Source of the DNA: Chelativorans intermedius
GTDB taxonomy: Bacteria; Pseudomonadota; Alphaproteobacteria; Rhizobiales; Rhizobiaceae
DNA length: 64,000 nt
NCBI RefSeq assembly: GCF_025398255.1
Contig: NZ_JAODNW010000001.1
Span: 248,001 to 312,000, forward strand
Direction: 5' to 3'
Within the stretch, counting starts at the first letter, position 1. Each line of letters begins with the position of its first letter. The position numbers and the translations under genes are program-made. Shown one piece after another: positions 7,585 through 15,822 of this stretch. The notes beneath the pieces were generated by a model. The model made no database searches. It saw only the letters and a list, made by a program, of their open reading frames with translations, and was not told the origin of the DNA.

Positions 7585-8600
7585 CCGCGTCCGCGCCGCC
7601 GCTCCCGCCGGCCGGCGGGGGCGCTGGCAGCACCGCTCTGGGCCGCCCCCTTGTTGCGCATGGGGCCCACGCGCGCCTCGATCTCGGCAATGGTGGGCGG
7701 CTGTGTCTTCTTGTGCTCGTCGAGGGCCCTGCGCATGGCGGCCAGATGTTCGAACGTGGTGCCGCAGCAGCCGCCGATGATCCTGGCGCCGCCATCGACG
7801 GCAAGGCGCACATAGTCGGCCATCAGCTCCGGGGTGCCGGAATAATGGACCTCCGCGCCACGGAACTCCGGCACGCCGCAATTGCCCTTCACCACCACCG
7901 TGGCCTGCGGGCGTGCCTCCACCATGTCGAGCAGGGCGGCCAGGATGTCGGGCGCGCCGACGCCGCAATTGGCGCCGACGGCAACCGGCTTTTCGGGAAG
8001 ATCGTCGGCCACCGCGTGAATGTCCTTCGGCGCCAGGCCCATCATCGTGCGCCCGGCGGTGTCGAAAGAGCCGGTGTAGGTATAGGGCAGGCCGGCGCGG
8101 ATGGCCGCTTCCGCAGCGGCGCGGATTTCGTCGGGCGCCGACATGGTCTCGATCCAGGCAACCTCGGCGCCGCCGGCCTTGAGCCCCTCGATCTGCTCCA
8201 GGAACGCCTCCACGGCCGCCTCGTATGTCAGCGCGCCGAGCGGCTGCAGAAGCTCGCCCGTGGGGCCGACCGAGCCGGCCACGATGACGCGGCTGCCCGC
8301 CTTTGCCGCCACCCGGCAGGCGATCTCCGCCGCTTTCCTGTTCAGCTCGAACACGCGGTCCTGCGCGTTGTGCAGCTTGAGGCGATGGCGCGTGCCGCCG
8401 AAGGAATTGGTGAGGATGATGTCGGCACCGGCGTCGATGAAACCCTGGTGCAGCGCCTCGATCTTTTCGGGTGCCGTCTCGTTCCACAGCTCCGGCGCTT
8501 CGCCCGACTCCAGCCCCATGGCAAAGAGATTGGTGCCTGTCGCGCCGTCGGCGAGGAGCACGCCCTTTTCCGCCAGCAGCGCATCAATGGGATTGTGCAT
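7581..8600 (-). CDS. BHMT-type homocysteine S-methyltransferase
   Basis: 339 aa. Pfam S-methyl_trans fold: LLADGATGTNLF (about 15-26), the zinc-ligand Cys in GANCGVG (Cys212) and the GGCCGT pair (Cys288, Cys289). It would methylate homocysteine to methionine; the methyl donor could be a betaine, S-methylmethionine or methylated corrinoid. The start is set at 8600 because GGAAGG lies 7 nt upstream; a longer frame to 8669 would translate the operator palindrome (8642-8661) and is rejected. The C-terminus has a SAPAGRRERRRGRG tail matching the tail of the pterin methyltransferase. Confidence 0.88.
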   Translation of the reverse strand: MHNPIDALLAEKGVLLADGATGTNLFAMGLESGEAPELWNETAPEKIEALHQGFIDAGADIILTNSFGGTRHRLKLHNAQDRVFELNRKAAEIACRVAAKAGSRVIVAGSVGPTGELLQPLGALTYEAAVEAFLEQIEGLKAGGAEVAWIETMSAPDEIRAAAEAAIRAGLPYTYTGSFDTAGRTMMGLAPKDIHAVADDLPEKPVAVGANCGVGAPDILAALLDMVEARPQATVVVKGNCGVPEFRGAEVHYSGTPELMADYVRLAVDGGARIIGGCCGTTFEHLAAMRRALDEHKKTQPPTIAEIEARVGPMRNKGAAQSGAASAPAGRRERRRGRG

Positions 8601-8640
8601 GAAAACGCCTTCCGATCCGTGCTTAGAGAGATTGGATAAG

Positions 8641-8669
8641 GATATAAAGAAGTCTTTATATAGGGTCAA
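8641..8669 (-). promoter_or_regulatory. Promoter with palindromic operator, copy 2
   Basis: ATATAAAGA (8642-8650), AG, TCTTTATAT (8653-8661): a perfect 9+2+9 palindrome with the same arms as copy 1. On the minus strand a -35-like TTGACC (8669-8664) and a -10-like TATATC (8646-8641) are exactly 17 nt apart, and the palindrome fills the spacer and -10. A protein bound here would block RNA polymerase, as expected for a repressor. The homocysteine methyltransferase ATG is 41 nt downstream. Confidence 0.7.
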
Positions 8670-8714
8670 TGGAGGGATTTCCGCGCAGCGGGCTGCCCTC
8701 GGCGATCGCGCGTT

Positions 8715-9563
8715 TCAGTCCAGGTCAAGGCGGCGCACGAAGTCCGCCGTCTCGTGTGCGTTCACCTCGGCAATGCGGATGAGGCCGTCGAAATGGCGGG
8801 TCAGCGTGGTGATGGTCTGGCGGGCGTTCAGCACCAGATACATGCCGCCGAGATAGATCGCCGCGCGATAGGGGCCGAAGATCGTGTAGGGGGCGGAGAA
8901 GCGGGCCCGCCAGTCGAAGAGGAACAGGCGGAAGGTCGGATAGAGATCGTCGATGAGATCGGCCATATGCGCAAGCTGCCGGGCGCGCACCGCGCGCGGC
9001 AGGCCGCTCCAGCGGCCAAGCCCGCGGGCGAACAGCTCCAGCGTCTGGCGCGGCATGCACACCTCCATGTCGGTCTCGGGGCGGCGGTTGTAGTCCACGC
9101 GGTACTGCGCCTCGTCGCGCTGGGCTTGGCGGCTCGTCTTGGCGGCATCGGCCTCGAAGTCGATCACCTCGTCGCTCCTCAGGAGGTCTGGAATGCCCGA
9201 CGGCACATAGCGGATCTTGGTGCCCACCGCCTCGGCGTGCCATCTGGCCAGCAGCGTGCTGCCAAAACCGCCTTCCGCCTCCGCGATTTCCATGTTCTCG
9301 CGCAGTTCGCCGGTGATGCCCTCGTCCTGGCTCAGGCCCAGAAGCCAGTCCAGCGAGACCTGATGGCGCGCGGCGATGTTCATCAGCGTCTCGGCGCGCG
9401 GCAGGCGCGTCGAGCTGCCGGCCAGAAGCTGGGAGAGGGCAGAGCGGTCGATGCCCACGGCGGCAGCGAAGGCGGACTGGTTGAGCCCGGAGCGCTGAAG
9501 GAGGATTTTCAGCCGCTCGCGGAAGATCTCGGAGAGATCGCGCTTGTCGATGGCCTGGCTCAT
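8715..9563 (-). CDS. XRE-family transcriptional regulator with a C-terminal effector-like domain
   Basis: 282 aa. N-terminal helix-turn-helix of the lambda-Cro type: LKILLQRSGLNQSAFAAAVG then DRSALSQLLAG (about 18-50). The C-terminal ~200 residues (from about 90) are a conserved but uncharacterised domain with many aromatics (TFRLFLFDWRARFSAPYTIFG). Upstream of a demethylation cluster it is a candidate local regulator; the effector is unknown. Divergent from the desaturase gene. A likely autoregulatory site is at 9581-9602. It does not obviously explain the ATATAAAGA palindromes, which look like sites of a different family. Confidence 0.82.
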   Translation of the reverse strand: MSQAIDKRDLSEIFRERLKILLQRSGLNQSAFAAAVGIDRSALSQLLAGSSTRLPRAETLMNIAARHQVSLDWLLGLSQDEGITGELRENMEIAEAEGGFGSTLLARWHAEAVGTKIRYVPSGIPDLLRSDEVIDFEADAAKTSRQAQRDEAQYRVDYNRRPETDMEVCMPRQTLELFARGLGRWSGLPRAVRARQLAHMADLIDDLYPTFRLFLFDWRARFSAPYTIFGPYRAAIYLGGMYLVLNARQTITTLTRHFDGLIRIAEVNAHETADFVRRLDLD

Positions 9564-9580
9564 TGACGCGATTCCGCATG

Positions 9581-9602
9581 TTTGTTTATTAAAGTCAACA
9601 AA
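9581..9602. promoter_or_regulatory. Candidate XRE operator (TTTGTT-N10-AACAAA)
   Basis: TTTGTT (9581-9586) and AACAAA (9597-9602) form a perfect 6-bp inverted repeat with 10 nt between, in an AT-rich island 18 nt before the XRE start and in front of the divergent desaturase. Position and symmetry suggest autoregulation; no second copy was noticed in the window. Confidence 0.45.
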
Positions 9603-9738
9603 TGCTATATTTTGTTTCTATTCGCAACGTTTTGTGCGCATTCTCGCATTGCCGTGTCCCCGCTCTCCTGACATTTTCCTGTCAGGAACACGCAATGGCG
9701 TCGGGCATCCGTCCCGGCGCCCGTCGATCGGGACAGGG

Positions 9739-10749
9739 ATGGAAAAGAGGAACGAGCGCCGGCGCGGCCGCCCGGCGGTTGAGTGGCCGACTGTTGTTTT
9801 GATCGTGTCCTGCTATGCCGTCTGGGCCGCTGCGGGCGTTGTCGTCTGGCCTGTCTGGCCACTGGCGGCGCTCCTGCTTCTTTCTCTCGCCATCGCGCTT
9901 CACTCTTCTCTCATGCACGAGTGCCTGCACGGGCATCCGACGCGCAGCGCGCGGGTCAACGAGGCGCTGGTGGGCCTGCCGATCGGGCTCGTCTACCCCT
10001 ATCGCCGCTTCAAGGCGCTGCATCTGCGCCATCATGCCGACGAGCGGTTGACCGACCCCTTCGAGGACCCCGAAAGCTACTACCGGGCGCTGTGGCAGTA
10101 TGAAAAGCTGCCGGCGGTGGTGAAGCGCCTACTCCAGATCAACAACACCATGCTCGGCCGGTTCGTGCTGGGTCCGCCCATCATGAATGCCGCCTTCCTT
10201 GTCGGGGAGGCGAGGCTTCTCATCGCCGGCGACAGGACGGTTTGGCGCGCCTGGGCGCTGCATGCGGCGGGTCTGGCGGTCGTGCTGCCGATCATTGTCC
10301 ATGTCTTCGCCATGCCGCTGTGGCTGTACATGCTGGTGCCGGCCTGGCTCGGCCAGTCCATCATCTCCGTGCGCACGTTCGCCGAGCACCAATGGTCCGA
10401 GCGGCCGGATGGCCGCACCATCATCGTCGAGCGTTCGCCGCTTGCCTTCCTGTTTCTCAACAACAACCTGCATCTGGTGCATCACAAGATGCCGCATGTG
10501 CCCTGGTATCGTCTGCCGGCGCTTTATCGCGAAAGGCGGGAAGGGTGGCTGGCCATGAATGGCGGCTATGCCTATCCCAACTATTTCGCCCTTTTTCGCG
10601 ATTTCGCGCTGCGTGCCAAGGAGCCGGTGCCTCATCCGGTGCTGCGGCGCGAGCCGCATCCGCCGCGTGCCTTTCGCCCGCGTGTGCGCGGCCGCTCGCT
10701 GACCGGGTCGGGAAGTGTTCCCGTTCCCGCCCGGCCAGCCAGGGAGTAG
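9739..10749 (+). CDS. Membrane fatty acid desaturase-family protein
   Basis: 336 aa, integral membrane di-iron enzyme. The three histidine boxes are present: HECLH at 60-64, HLRHH at 95-99 and HLVHH at 245-249, with hydrophobic segments between (about 18-55, 172-212). The family includes acyl desaturases and hydroxylases; the substrate is not evident. The basic start MEKRNERRRGR fits a cytosolic N-terminus; the ATG at 9739 is chosen over an upstream extension that would run through the XRE promoter. It is followed 38 nt later by the PhnD-like gene, probably one transcript, and its place between the regulator and the flavoenzyme hints at a link to the amine pathway (inference). Confidence 0.82.
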   Translation: MEKRNERRRGRPAVEWPTVVLIVSCYAVWAAAGVVVWPVWPLAALLLLSLAIALHSSLMHECLHGHPTRSARVNEALVGLPIGLVYPYRRFKALHLRHHADERLTDPFEDPESYYRALWQYEKLPAVVKRLLQINNTMLGRFVLGPPIMNAAFLVGEARLLIAGDRTVWRAWALHAAGLAVVLPIIVHVFAMPLWLYMLVPAWLGQSIISVRTFAEHQWSERPDGRTIIVERSPLAFLFLNNNLHLVHHKMPHVPWYRLPALYRERREGWLAMNGGYAYPNYFALFRDFALRAKEPVPHPVLRREPHPPRAFRPRVRGRSLTGSGSVPVPARPARE

Positions 10750-10787
10750 CCCTTGCCTTTCGCGACGCGGGTGGCGGATAAGGCGCC

Positions 10788-11594
10788 ATGAGCTGCCTTG
10801 TCGCCGCCCTTCCCATGTATGACTGGCCGGAGATGCGGGCCGAGACGGATGCCTTCTGGGCGCGCGCCTGCGCGGCGCTGCGGCGGGCGGGCATCGACGC
10901 GCCCGCGCGTCTTGCGCGCCGCAATGCCGACCTTCCGGCGGTGCCCGGCGGCATCCGCGACGCGCAGGGCCGCCCGGTCGCGCCCGACCCGGCAACCCTG
11001 CCGCCGGAGGCATTCGACCTTTCGGCGCTGTGGCGCCATCCGCGCCTTCTTGTGGGACAGACCTGCTGGGGTCCGATGGAGGCGGGGCTGCGGGACCATG
11101 TGCAGGTCGTCGGCCAGCCCGACTACTCGGCCCATGAGGGCGGGGAAGGGGCGCTCTATTCGAGTGCGATCGTGATGCGCCGTGGCGAGGCACCCATCGT
11201 TGCCGCGCCGGCGGAGGGATGCGCCCGCCTTCCGCTGGCGCTGATGCGCGGCCGGCGCCTTGCCTACAACGACGCGCTGTCCATGTCCGGCCTGCTGGCG
11301 CTTGAACGTGACCTGCTGGCGGCGGGCGAAGGGCCGGCATTCTTTGCGCAAAGGATCGAGACGGGCTCCCACCGCGCCGCTGCGCTGGCGGTGGCCGAGG
11401 GGCGGGCGGATGTCTGCGCGCTCGATTGCCGCACATGGGCGCTCGTCCGGCGCTTTCTGCCGCAGGCGGACGGCCTCGTCGCGGCCGGCTGGACGGCGCG
11501 GCGAAAGGGCCTGCCCCTTGTCACGGCACGCGCTACGCCGCCGGAGCAGCTGGCCGTCCTGCGGCGGGTGCTTGGCGCTTTTCCGTCTCCATAG
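10788..11594 (+). CDS. PhnD/SsuA-type substrate-binding-fold protein lacking a signal peptide
   Basis: 268 aa. LVAALPMYDWPEMRAETDAFWARAC at the start, LVGQTCWGPM, YSSAIVMRRGEAP, LAYNDALSMSGLLAL and DVCALDCRTWALVRR match the phosphonate-binding-like type 2 periplasmic fold. There is no signal peptide or lipobox, so the protein should stay in the cytosol. No ABC permease or ATPase is adjacent. It may be a sensor or a substrate-handling protein rather than a transporter component (inference). It ends 6 nt before the convergent flavoenzyme gene. Confidence 0.75.
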   Translation: MSCLVAALPMYDWPEMRAETDAFWARACAALRRAGIDAPARLARRNADLPAVPGGIRDAQGRPVAPDPATLPPEAFDLSALWRHPRLLVGQTCWGPMEAGLRDHVQVVGQPDYSAHEGGEGALYSSAIVMRRGEAPIVAAPAEGCARLPLALMRGRRLAYNDALSMSGLLALERDLLAAGEGPAFFAQRIETGSHRAAALAVAEGRADVCALDCRTWALVRRFLPQADGLVAAGWTARRKGLPLVTARATPPEQLAVLRRVLGAFPSP

Positions 11595-11600
11595 GTCGCG

Positions 11601-14156
11601 TCAACCCCGCATTCGCTCTCCCTGCGGGTCGAACAGCGGCAGGCGGTTGATGCGCGCCGGGCGGCGCTCGCCGAGGATTTCGATCGCGAACAGTCCTTCG
11701 CGCTCGTCCGTCGAAAGTTCCGCCGGCACATAGCCCTGGGCCAGCGATTCTTGCACGAAGTGGCCGTAGCCGCCCGATGTCACCCAGCCGACGACGCGCC
11801 ACTCCCCGTCTTCAATGCCGCCGCCGGCGCTGGCGGGCACGGCCTCGCCGGTGCGCGTGAAGCGTGGCGCGCCGAAGCCGTGCGGCCTTTCCACCGTGCC
11901 GAAATCCTTTGCCCCGACCCGCGCCCAGATCGGCTCGTCGCCCATCACATCGGCATCCAGCGCATCGACGACGAAGGAGACGCGGGCAAGCTTCGCTCCC
12001 TCCGCCCGTTCCCTGGCCGCTGCCTCCCGGCCGATGAAATCGCCCTTGTCGAGCCTGACGAAGCGCTCCATCCCCGCCTCGAAGGGACCGTAGATGGGCC
12101 GCAGCTCGCGGAACCAGGTGGGGAAGTTCTTCTCCAGCCGCATGCACAGCAGCGCCCGCATGCCGAAATCGGCAATGCCGAATTCGGCCCCTGCCTCCTT
12201 GATCGCCAGATAGATGCGCCGCTGATAGGCGGGCTGCATCCATATCTCATAGCCGAGGTCGCCGGTGTAGGTGAGGCGGCCCACCATGGCCGGCGCGCCG
12301 GCAACCGCCATCTCGCGGAAGTCCATGAAGCGGAAGGCATCGCCGGACACGTCCTCGTCCACCAGCCTCTCCAGCACCGCCCGCGCGTGCGGTCCGGCAA
12401 TCGAAAGGCCGACCAGCGTCTGGTCGAAGCGGTGGATGCGCACAGAGCCATCCTCGGGCAGATGTCGCTCGAACCAGCGCATATGGTAGATCTGCGCGGC
12501 CGATGATCCCCACAGCATGAAGCGCCCGGCCTCGATACAGGCGATGGTGAAATCGCCGATGATCCTGCCCGTCTCGTTGAGCATGGGCGACAGTGCGATG
12601 CGGCCGGCCCGCGGCAGGCGATTGGTCATAAGCCGGTCGAGAAAATCCTTCGCACCCGGTCCTGAGACCTCGTATTTGGCGAAATTGGCGATTTCGGTAA
12701 CGCCGACGCGCTCGCGCACCGCGCGCACCTCCGCGCCGACATGGCGAAAGTCGTTGGAGCGGCGGAAGGAGACGATATCTTCGGCCTTTTCGCCCTCGGG
12801 CGCGAACCACAGTGGCGTCTCCAGGCCCCAGGAGTCGCCCATCACCGCGTTGTTGTCGCGCACCATGATGTCGTAGAGCGGTGTGGTCTGCGCCGGCCTT
12901 GCGGCAGGCAGCTCCTCGTTGGGAAAGCGGATGGAAAAGCGCCGCGCGTAGTTCTCACGCACCTTGGCGTTGGTGTAGCGCAGCGTCGCCCATTCGCCGA
13001 AGCGGGCGACATCCATGCCCCAGACATCGAAGCCCGGATCGCCGTCCACCATCCAGTTGGACAGCGCCAGCCCCACGCCGCCGCCCTGGGAGAAGCCGGC
13101 CATTACCGCGCAGGCCACCCAGAAGTTGGTAAGCCCGCGCACCGGCCCCACCAGCGGGTTGCCGTCAGGCGCAAAGGTGAAGGGGCCGTTGATGATCTGC
13201 TTGATGCCGGCATTCTGAAGCGCCGGGAAATGGCGGAAGCCCGTCTCCAGCGAAGGGGCTATGCGGTCTATATCGGGGGGCAGCAGCTCGTGGCCAAAGT
13301 CCCAGGGGGTTTCCCGGGGCGACCATGGCCGGCAGGCCTTTTCATAGGTGCCGAGCAGGATTCCGTCGCGCTCCTGCCGGGTGTAGATCTCGCCCTTGAA
13401 GTCGATGACACCAACGAGCTCGCGCCCGGTCTCGCGGTTGAACGCCGCCACCTCCGGCATCGGTTCGGTGAGCAGATACATGTGCTCCATGGCGAGCAAG
13501 GGCAGCTCCAGCCCCACCATGCGGCCCACCTCGCGCGCCCACAGGCCGCCGCAATTGACCACGTGCTCGGCCTTCACCGTGCCTTTCTCGGTCACCACGT
13601 TCCAGGTGCCGTCCGGTTCCTGGGAAAGCTCCACCACCCGGTTTCTGAGCACGATCTCGGCACCCAGCTTGCGCGCCGCCCGGGCATAGGCATGGGTGGT
13701 GCCGGAGGGGTCGAGATGGCCCTCCACAGGGTCCCACAGCGCGCCGACGAAATTCGTCTCGTCCATCAGCGGGAACATGGCCTTGGCTTCTGAAGGGGTG
13801 ATCAGCTCCGTCTGCATGCCGAGATAGCGGCCCTTGGCATGGACGAGACGCAGAAAGTCCATGCGCTCCGGCGTGTCGGCCATCATCACGCCGCCCGTCA
13901 GGTGCAGCCCGCAGGGCTGGCCGGAAAGCGCCTCGATCTCCTTGTAAAGCTGCACCGTATAGGCCTGCAGCTTGGCAACGTTGGGGTCGCCGTTGAGCGT
14001 GTGAAAGCCACCTGCCGCATGCCAGGAGGAGCCGGAGGTGAGCTCGGAACGCTCGATCAGCAGAACGTCGTTCCAGCCGGCGCGCGCCAGATGATAGAGC
14101 ACCGAACAGCCCACCACGCCACCACCAATCACAACAACTTTTGCATGAGATTTCAT
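11601..14156 (-). CDS. Dimethylglycine/sarcosine dehydrogenase-like FAD enzyme with GcvT domain
   Basis: 851 aa, close to DMGDH/SARDH length. The N-terminal FAD Rossmann motif GGGVVGCSVLYHLA (11-24) is followed by SGSSWHAAGGFH (41-52), whose His46 corresponds to the covalent FAD-linking His of the family. The DAO domain runs to about 370, then an FAO_M-like linker and a C-terminal GcvT/aminomethyltransferase fold (about 430-840) that would hand the methyl-derived carbon to THF as methylene-THF. Dimethylglycine or sarcosine are the likely substrates, which would continue demethylation after an MttB-type first step. It sits 82 nt behind mttB-B on the same strand. Confidence 0.87.
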   Translation of the reverse strand: MKSHAKVVVIGGGVVGCSVLYHLARAGWNDVLLIERSELTSGSSWHAAGGFHTLNGDPNVAKLQAYTVQLYKEIEALSGQPCGLHLTGGVMMADTPERMDFLRLVHAKGRYLGMQTELITPSEAKAMFPLMDETNFVGALWDPVEGHLDPSGTTHAYARAARKLGAEIVLRNRVVELSQEPDGTWNVVTEKGTVKAEHVVNCGGLWAREVGRMVGLELPLLAMEHMYLLTEPMPEVAAFNRETGRELVGVIDFKGEIYTRQERDGILLGTYEKACRPWSPRETPWDFGHELLPPDIDRIAPSLETGFRHFPALQNAGIKQIINGPFTFAPDGNPLVGPVRGLTNFWVACAVMAGFSQGGGVGLALSNWMVDGDPGFDVWGMDVARFGEWATLRYTNAKVRENYARRFSIRFPNEELPAARPAQTTPLYDIMVRDNNAVMGDSWGLETPLWFAPEGEKAEDIVSFRRSNDFRHVGAEVRAVRERVGVTEIANFAKYEVSGPGAKDFLDRLMTNRLPRAGRIALSPMLNETGRIIGDFTIACIEAGRFMLWGSSAAQIYHMRWFERHLPEDGSVRIHRFDQTLVGLSIAGPHARAVLERLVDEDVSGDAFRFMDFREMAVAGAPAMVGRLTYTGDLGYEIWMQPAYQRRIYLAIKEAGAEFGIADFGMRALLCMRLEKNFPTWFRELRPIYGPFEAGMERFVRLDKGDFIGREAAARERAEGAKLARVSFVVDALDADVMGDEPIWARVGAKDFGTVERPHGFGAPRFTRTGEAVPASAGGGIEDGEWRVVGWVTSGGYGHFVQESLAQGYVPAELSTDEREGLFAIEILGERRPARINRLPLFDPQGERMRG

Positions 14157-14238
14157 CGGGTTATGCCCCCTCGTGCAGAAATTGATTCATAGATCTGAGA
14201 CATTGATTCAAGTTCGCCGGCTGGCGCGGCGCGCCCTC

Positions 14239-15822
14239 TCAATAATCCGTCGGTGCGCCACCCTCGCGGATGCGGCGTTCGACGAAGTCGTCCAGTTCCT
14301 CGCGGATGGCGGCGTCCATGGGCGGCGGCTCGTAGGCGGCGAGCCGCGCCTTCCACAGCCGATTGGCGTGCTCCATGGCGGTGGGGCTGCCCGCCTGAGT
14401 CCAGGTCTCGTAGTTGCGCCAGTCGGAGATGAGGGGGGCGTAGAAGGCGTCCCTGTAGCGTGCCTGGGTGTGGGGGGAGCCGAAGAAATGGCCGCCGGGG
14501 CCCACCTCGCGAATCGCCTCCACCGCCAGCGCGTCCTCGCTCAGGTCGAGAGGGGCCAGAAACTCCGCCACCATCTGGAGAAGATCGATGTCGAGCATCA
14601 TCTTCTCGTAGGAGCAGACGAGCCCTCCTTCCAGCCAGCCGGCCGCATGCTTGACGAAATTCGCGCCGCCGTGGATGCAGCCCCACAGCGAGAACACGCT
14701 TTCATAGGCCGCTTGGGCATCCACCGTGTTGGCCGCGCACACATTGGAGCTGCGATAGGGAATCCCGTAGCGCCGGGCAAGCTGGCCGCCGACGATCTGC
14801 GCCTTCATGTATTCCGGCGTGCCGAAGGCCGGAGCGCCGGAGCGCATGTCCACATTGGACGTGAAGCCGCCATAGCCCACCGGGGCGCCTTTTCTGACCA
14901 TCTGCGAGAAGGCGATGGCGGCCAGCGCCTCGGCGTTCTGCTCCACCAGAGCGCCGGCCACGGTGACGGGCGCCATGGCGCCCGCCAGCGTGAAGGGGGT
15001 GACGATGATCGCCTGCCCGTGGGTCGCCATCTGGATGATGCCTTCCATCATCGGCACGTCGAGCTTCAGCGGCGAGTTGGTGTTGATGACGGTGAAGCAG
15101 GAAGGCTCGTCGCGGAACTGCTCGGGGCTGACACCGCGCACGATGCGGGCGATCTCGATGCCGTCCTGGTTGCGCTCCCTGCCCAGGGAGTAGATGTGAA
15201 AGCACTTGTCGGTGAGCGTGACGATGTCGCGCAGGCATTCCAGGTGCCGGATGCCGGGGTGAATGTCCACCGGCTCGACGGGATAGCCGCCCAGGCAATG
15301 GATGATGTTGTGCATCTGGGCAAGCTTCACGAAATTGCGGAAATCCGCCTGGTTTCCCGGCCGCCGGCCGTTGTCGGCGTCGGAACAGTTGGGTGCGGAG
15401 GCGATCTGCGCGAAAATGATGCTGTCGCCGCCCATGGAGAGGTTGTGCGCGGGATTGCGTGCGAAAACCGTATACTCCGACGGGCAATGGGCGATGAACT
15501 CCATCACCAGCGCGGCGTCGAAATGCACCCGCTGGGTGTCATCGCGCACATCCGCGCCGTGGCGGCGCATGATGGCGCGTGCCTCGTCGTGCAGCACCTC
15601 GATGCCGATTTCCTCCAGCACCCTGAGGGAGGCGAGGTGAATCGCTTCCAGCTCGTCGTCGGAGATGAGCCGCGTCGGCGGGAAGGGCACGCGCAGCCGG
15701 CGGAAGGGAGGCTGGCTGAAGGGGCCGTCACCGCCTCGCTTCGCCGCGTTGGCGGCACGTCCGCCGCGGCGTGTGCGGCCTAGCTCCTGTTTCGCCTCGG
15801 CGGCGGTCCCGGGGATGGTCAT
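14239..15822 (-). CDS. Trimethylamine methyltransferase (MttB) family protein B, non-pyrrolysine
   Basis: 527 aa, second MttB paralogue, same architecture as protein A: DDELEAIHLASLRVLEEIGIEV, NTNSPLKLDVPMMEG, GAMAPVTVAGAL, RSGAPAFGTPEYMK and HAAGWLEGGLVCSYEKMM. No in-frame amber codon. The two paralogues differ enough to suggest different substrates. ATG 15822 is set by GAGG 6 nt upstream; an 8-residue longer version is possible. The N-terminal region has a basic Arg/Gly/Ala stretch (GRTRRGGRAANAAKRGG). It is followed by the flavoenzyme gene in the same direction, so the pair could remove successive methyl groups from one substrate (inference). It presumably shares the corrinoid protein at 4998-5696. 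Confidence 0.9.
   Translation of the reverse strand: MTIPGTAAEAKQELGRTRRGGRAANAAKRGGDGPFSQPPFRRLRVPFPPTRLISDDELEAIHLASLRVLEEIGIEVLHDEARAIMRRHGADVRDDTQRVHFDAALVMEFIAHCPSEYTVFARNPAHNLSMGGDSIIFAQIASAPNCSDADNGRRPGNQADFRNFVKLAQMHNIIHCLGGYPVEPVDIHPGIRHLECLRDIVTLTDKCFHIYSLGRERNQDGIEIARIVRGVSPEQFRDEPSCFTVINTNSPLKLDVPMMEGIIQMATHGQAIIVTPFTLAGAMAPVTVAGALVEQNAEALAAIAFSQMVRKGAPVGYGGFTSNVDMRSGAPAFGTPEYMKAQIVGGQLARRYGIPYRSSNVCAANTVDAQAAYESVFSLWGCIHGGANFVKHAAGWLEGGLVCSYEKMMLDIDLLQMVAEFLAPLDLSEDALAVEAIREVGPGGHFFGSPHTQARYRDAFYAPLISDWRNYETWTQAGSPTAMEHANRLWKARLAAYEPPPMDAAIREELDDFVERRIREGGAPTDY

Noticed and set aside
5755-8487. 910-residue open frame opposite mttB-A and the homocysteine methyltransferase
   Set aside because: It is a by-product of high G+C content: low complexity, no family motif, and it crosses two confident genes.
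8601-8669. N-terminal extension of the homocysteine methyltransferase
   Set aside because: It would translate the operator palindrome and -10 region; the ATG at 8600 has a good ribosome site and the normal family beginning.
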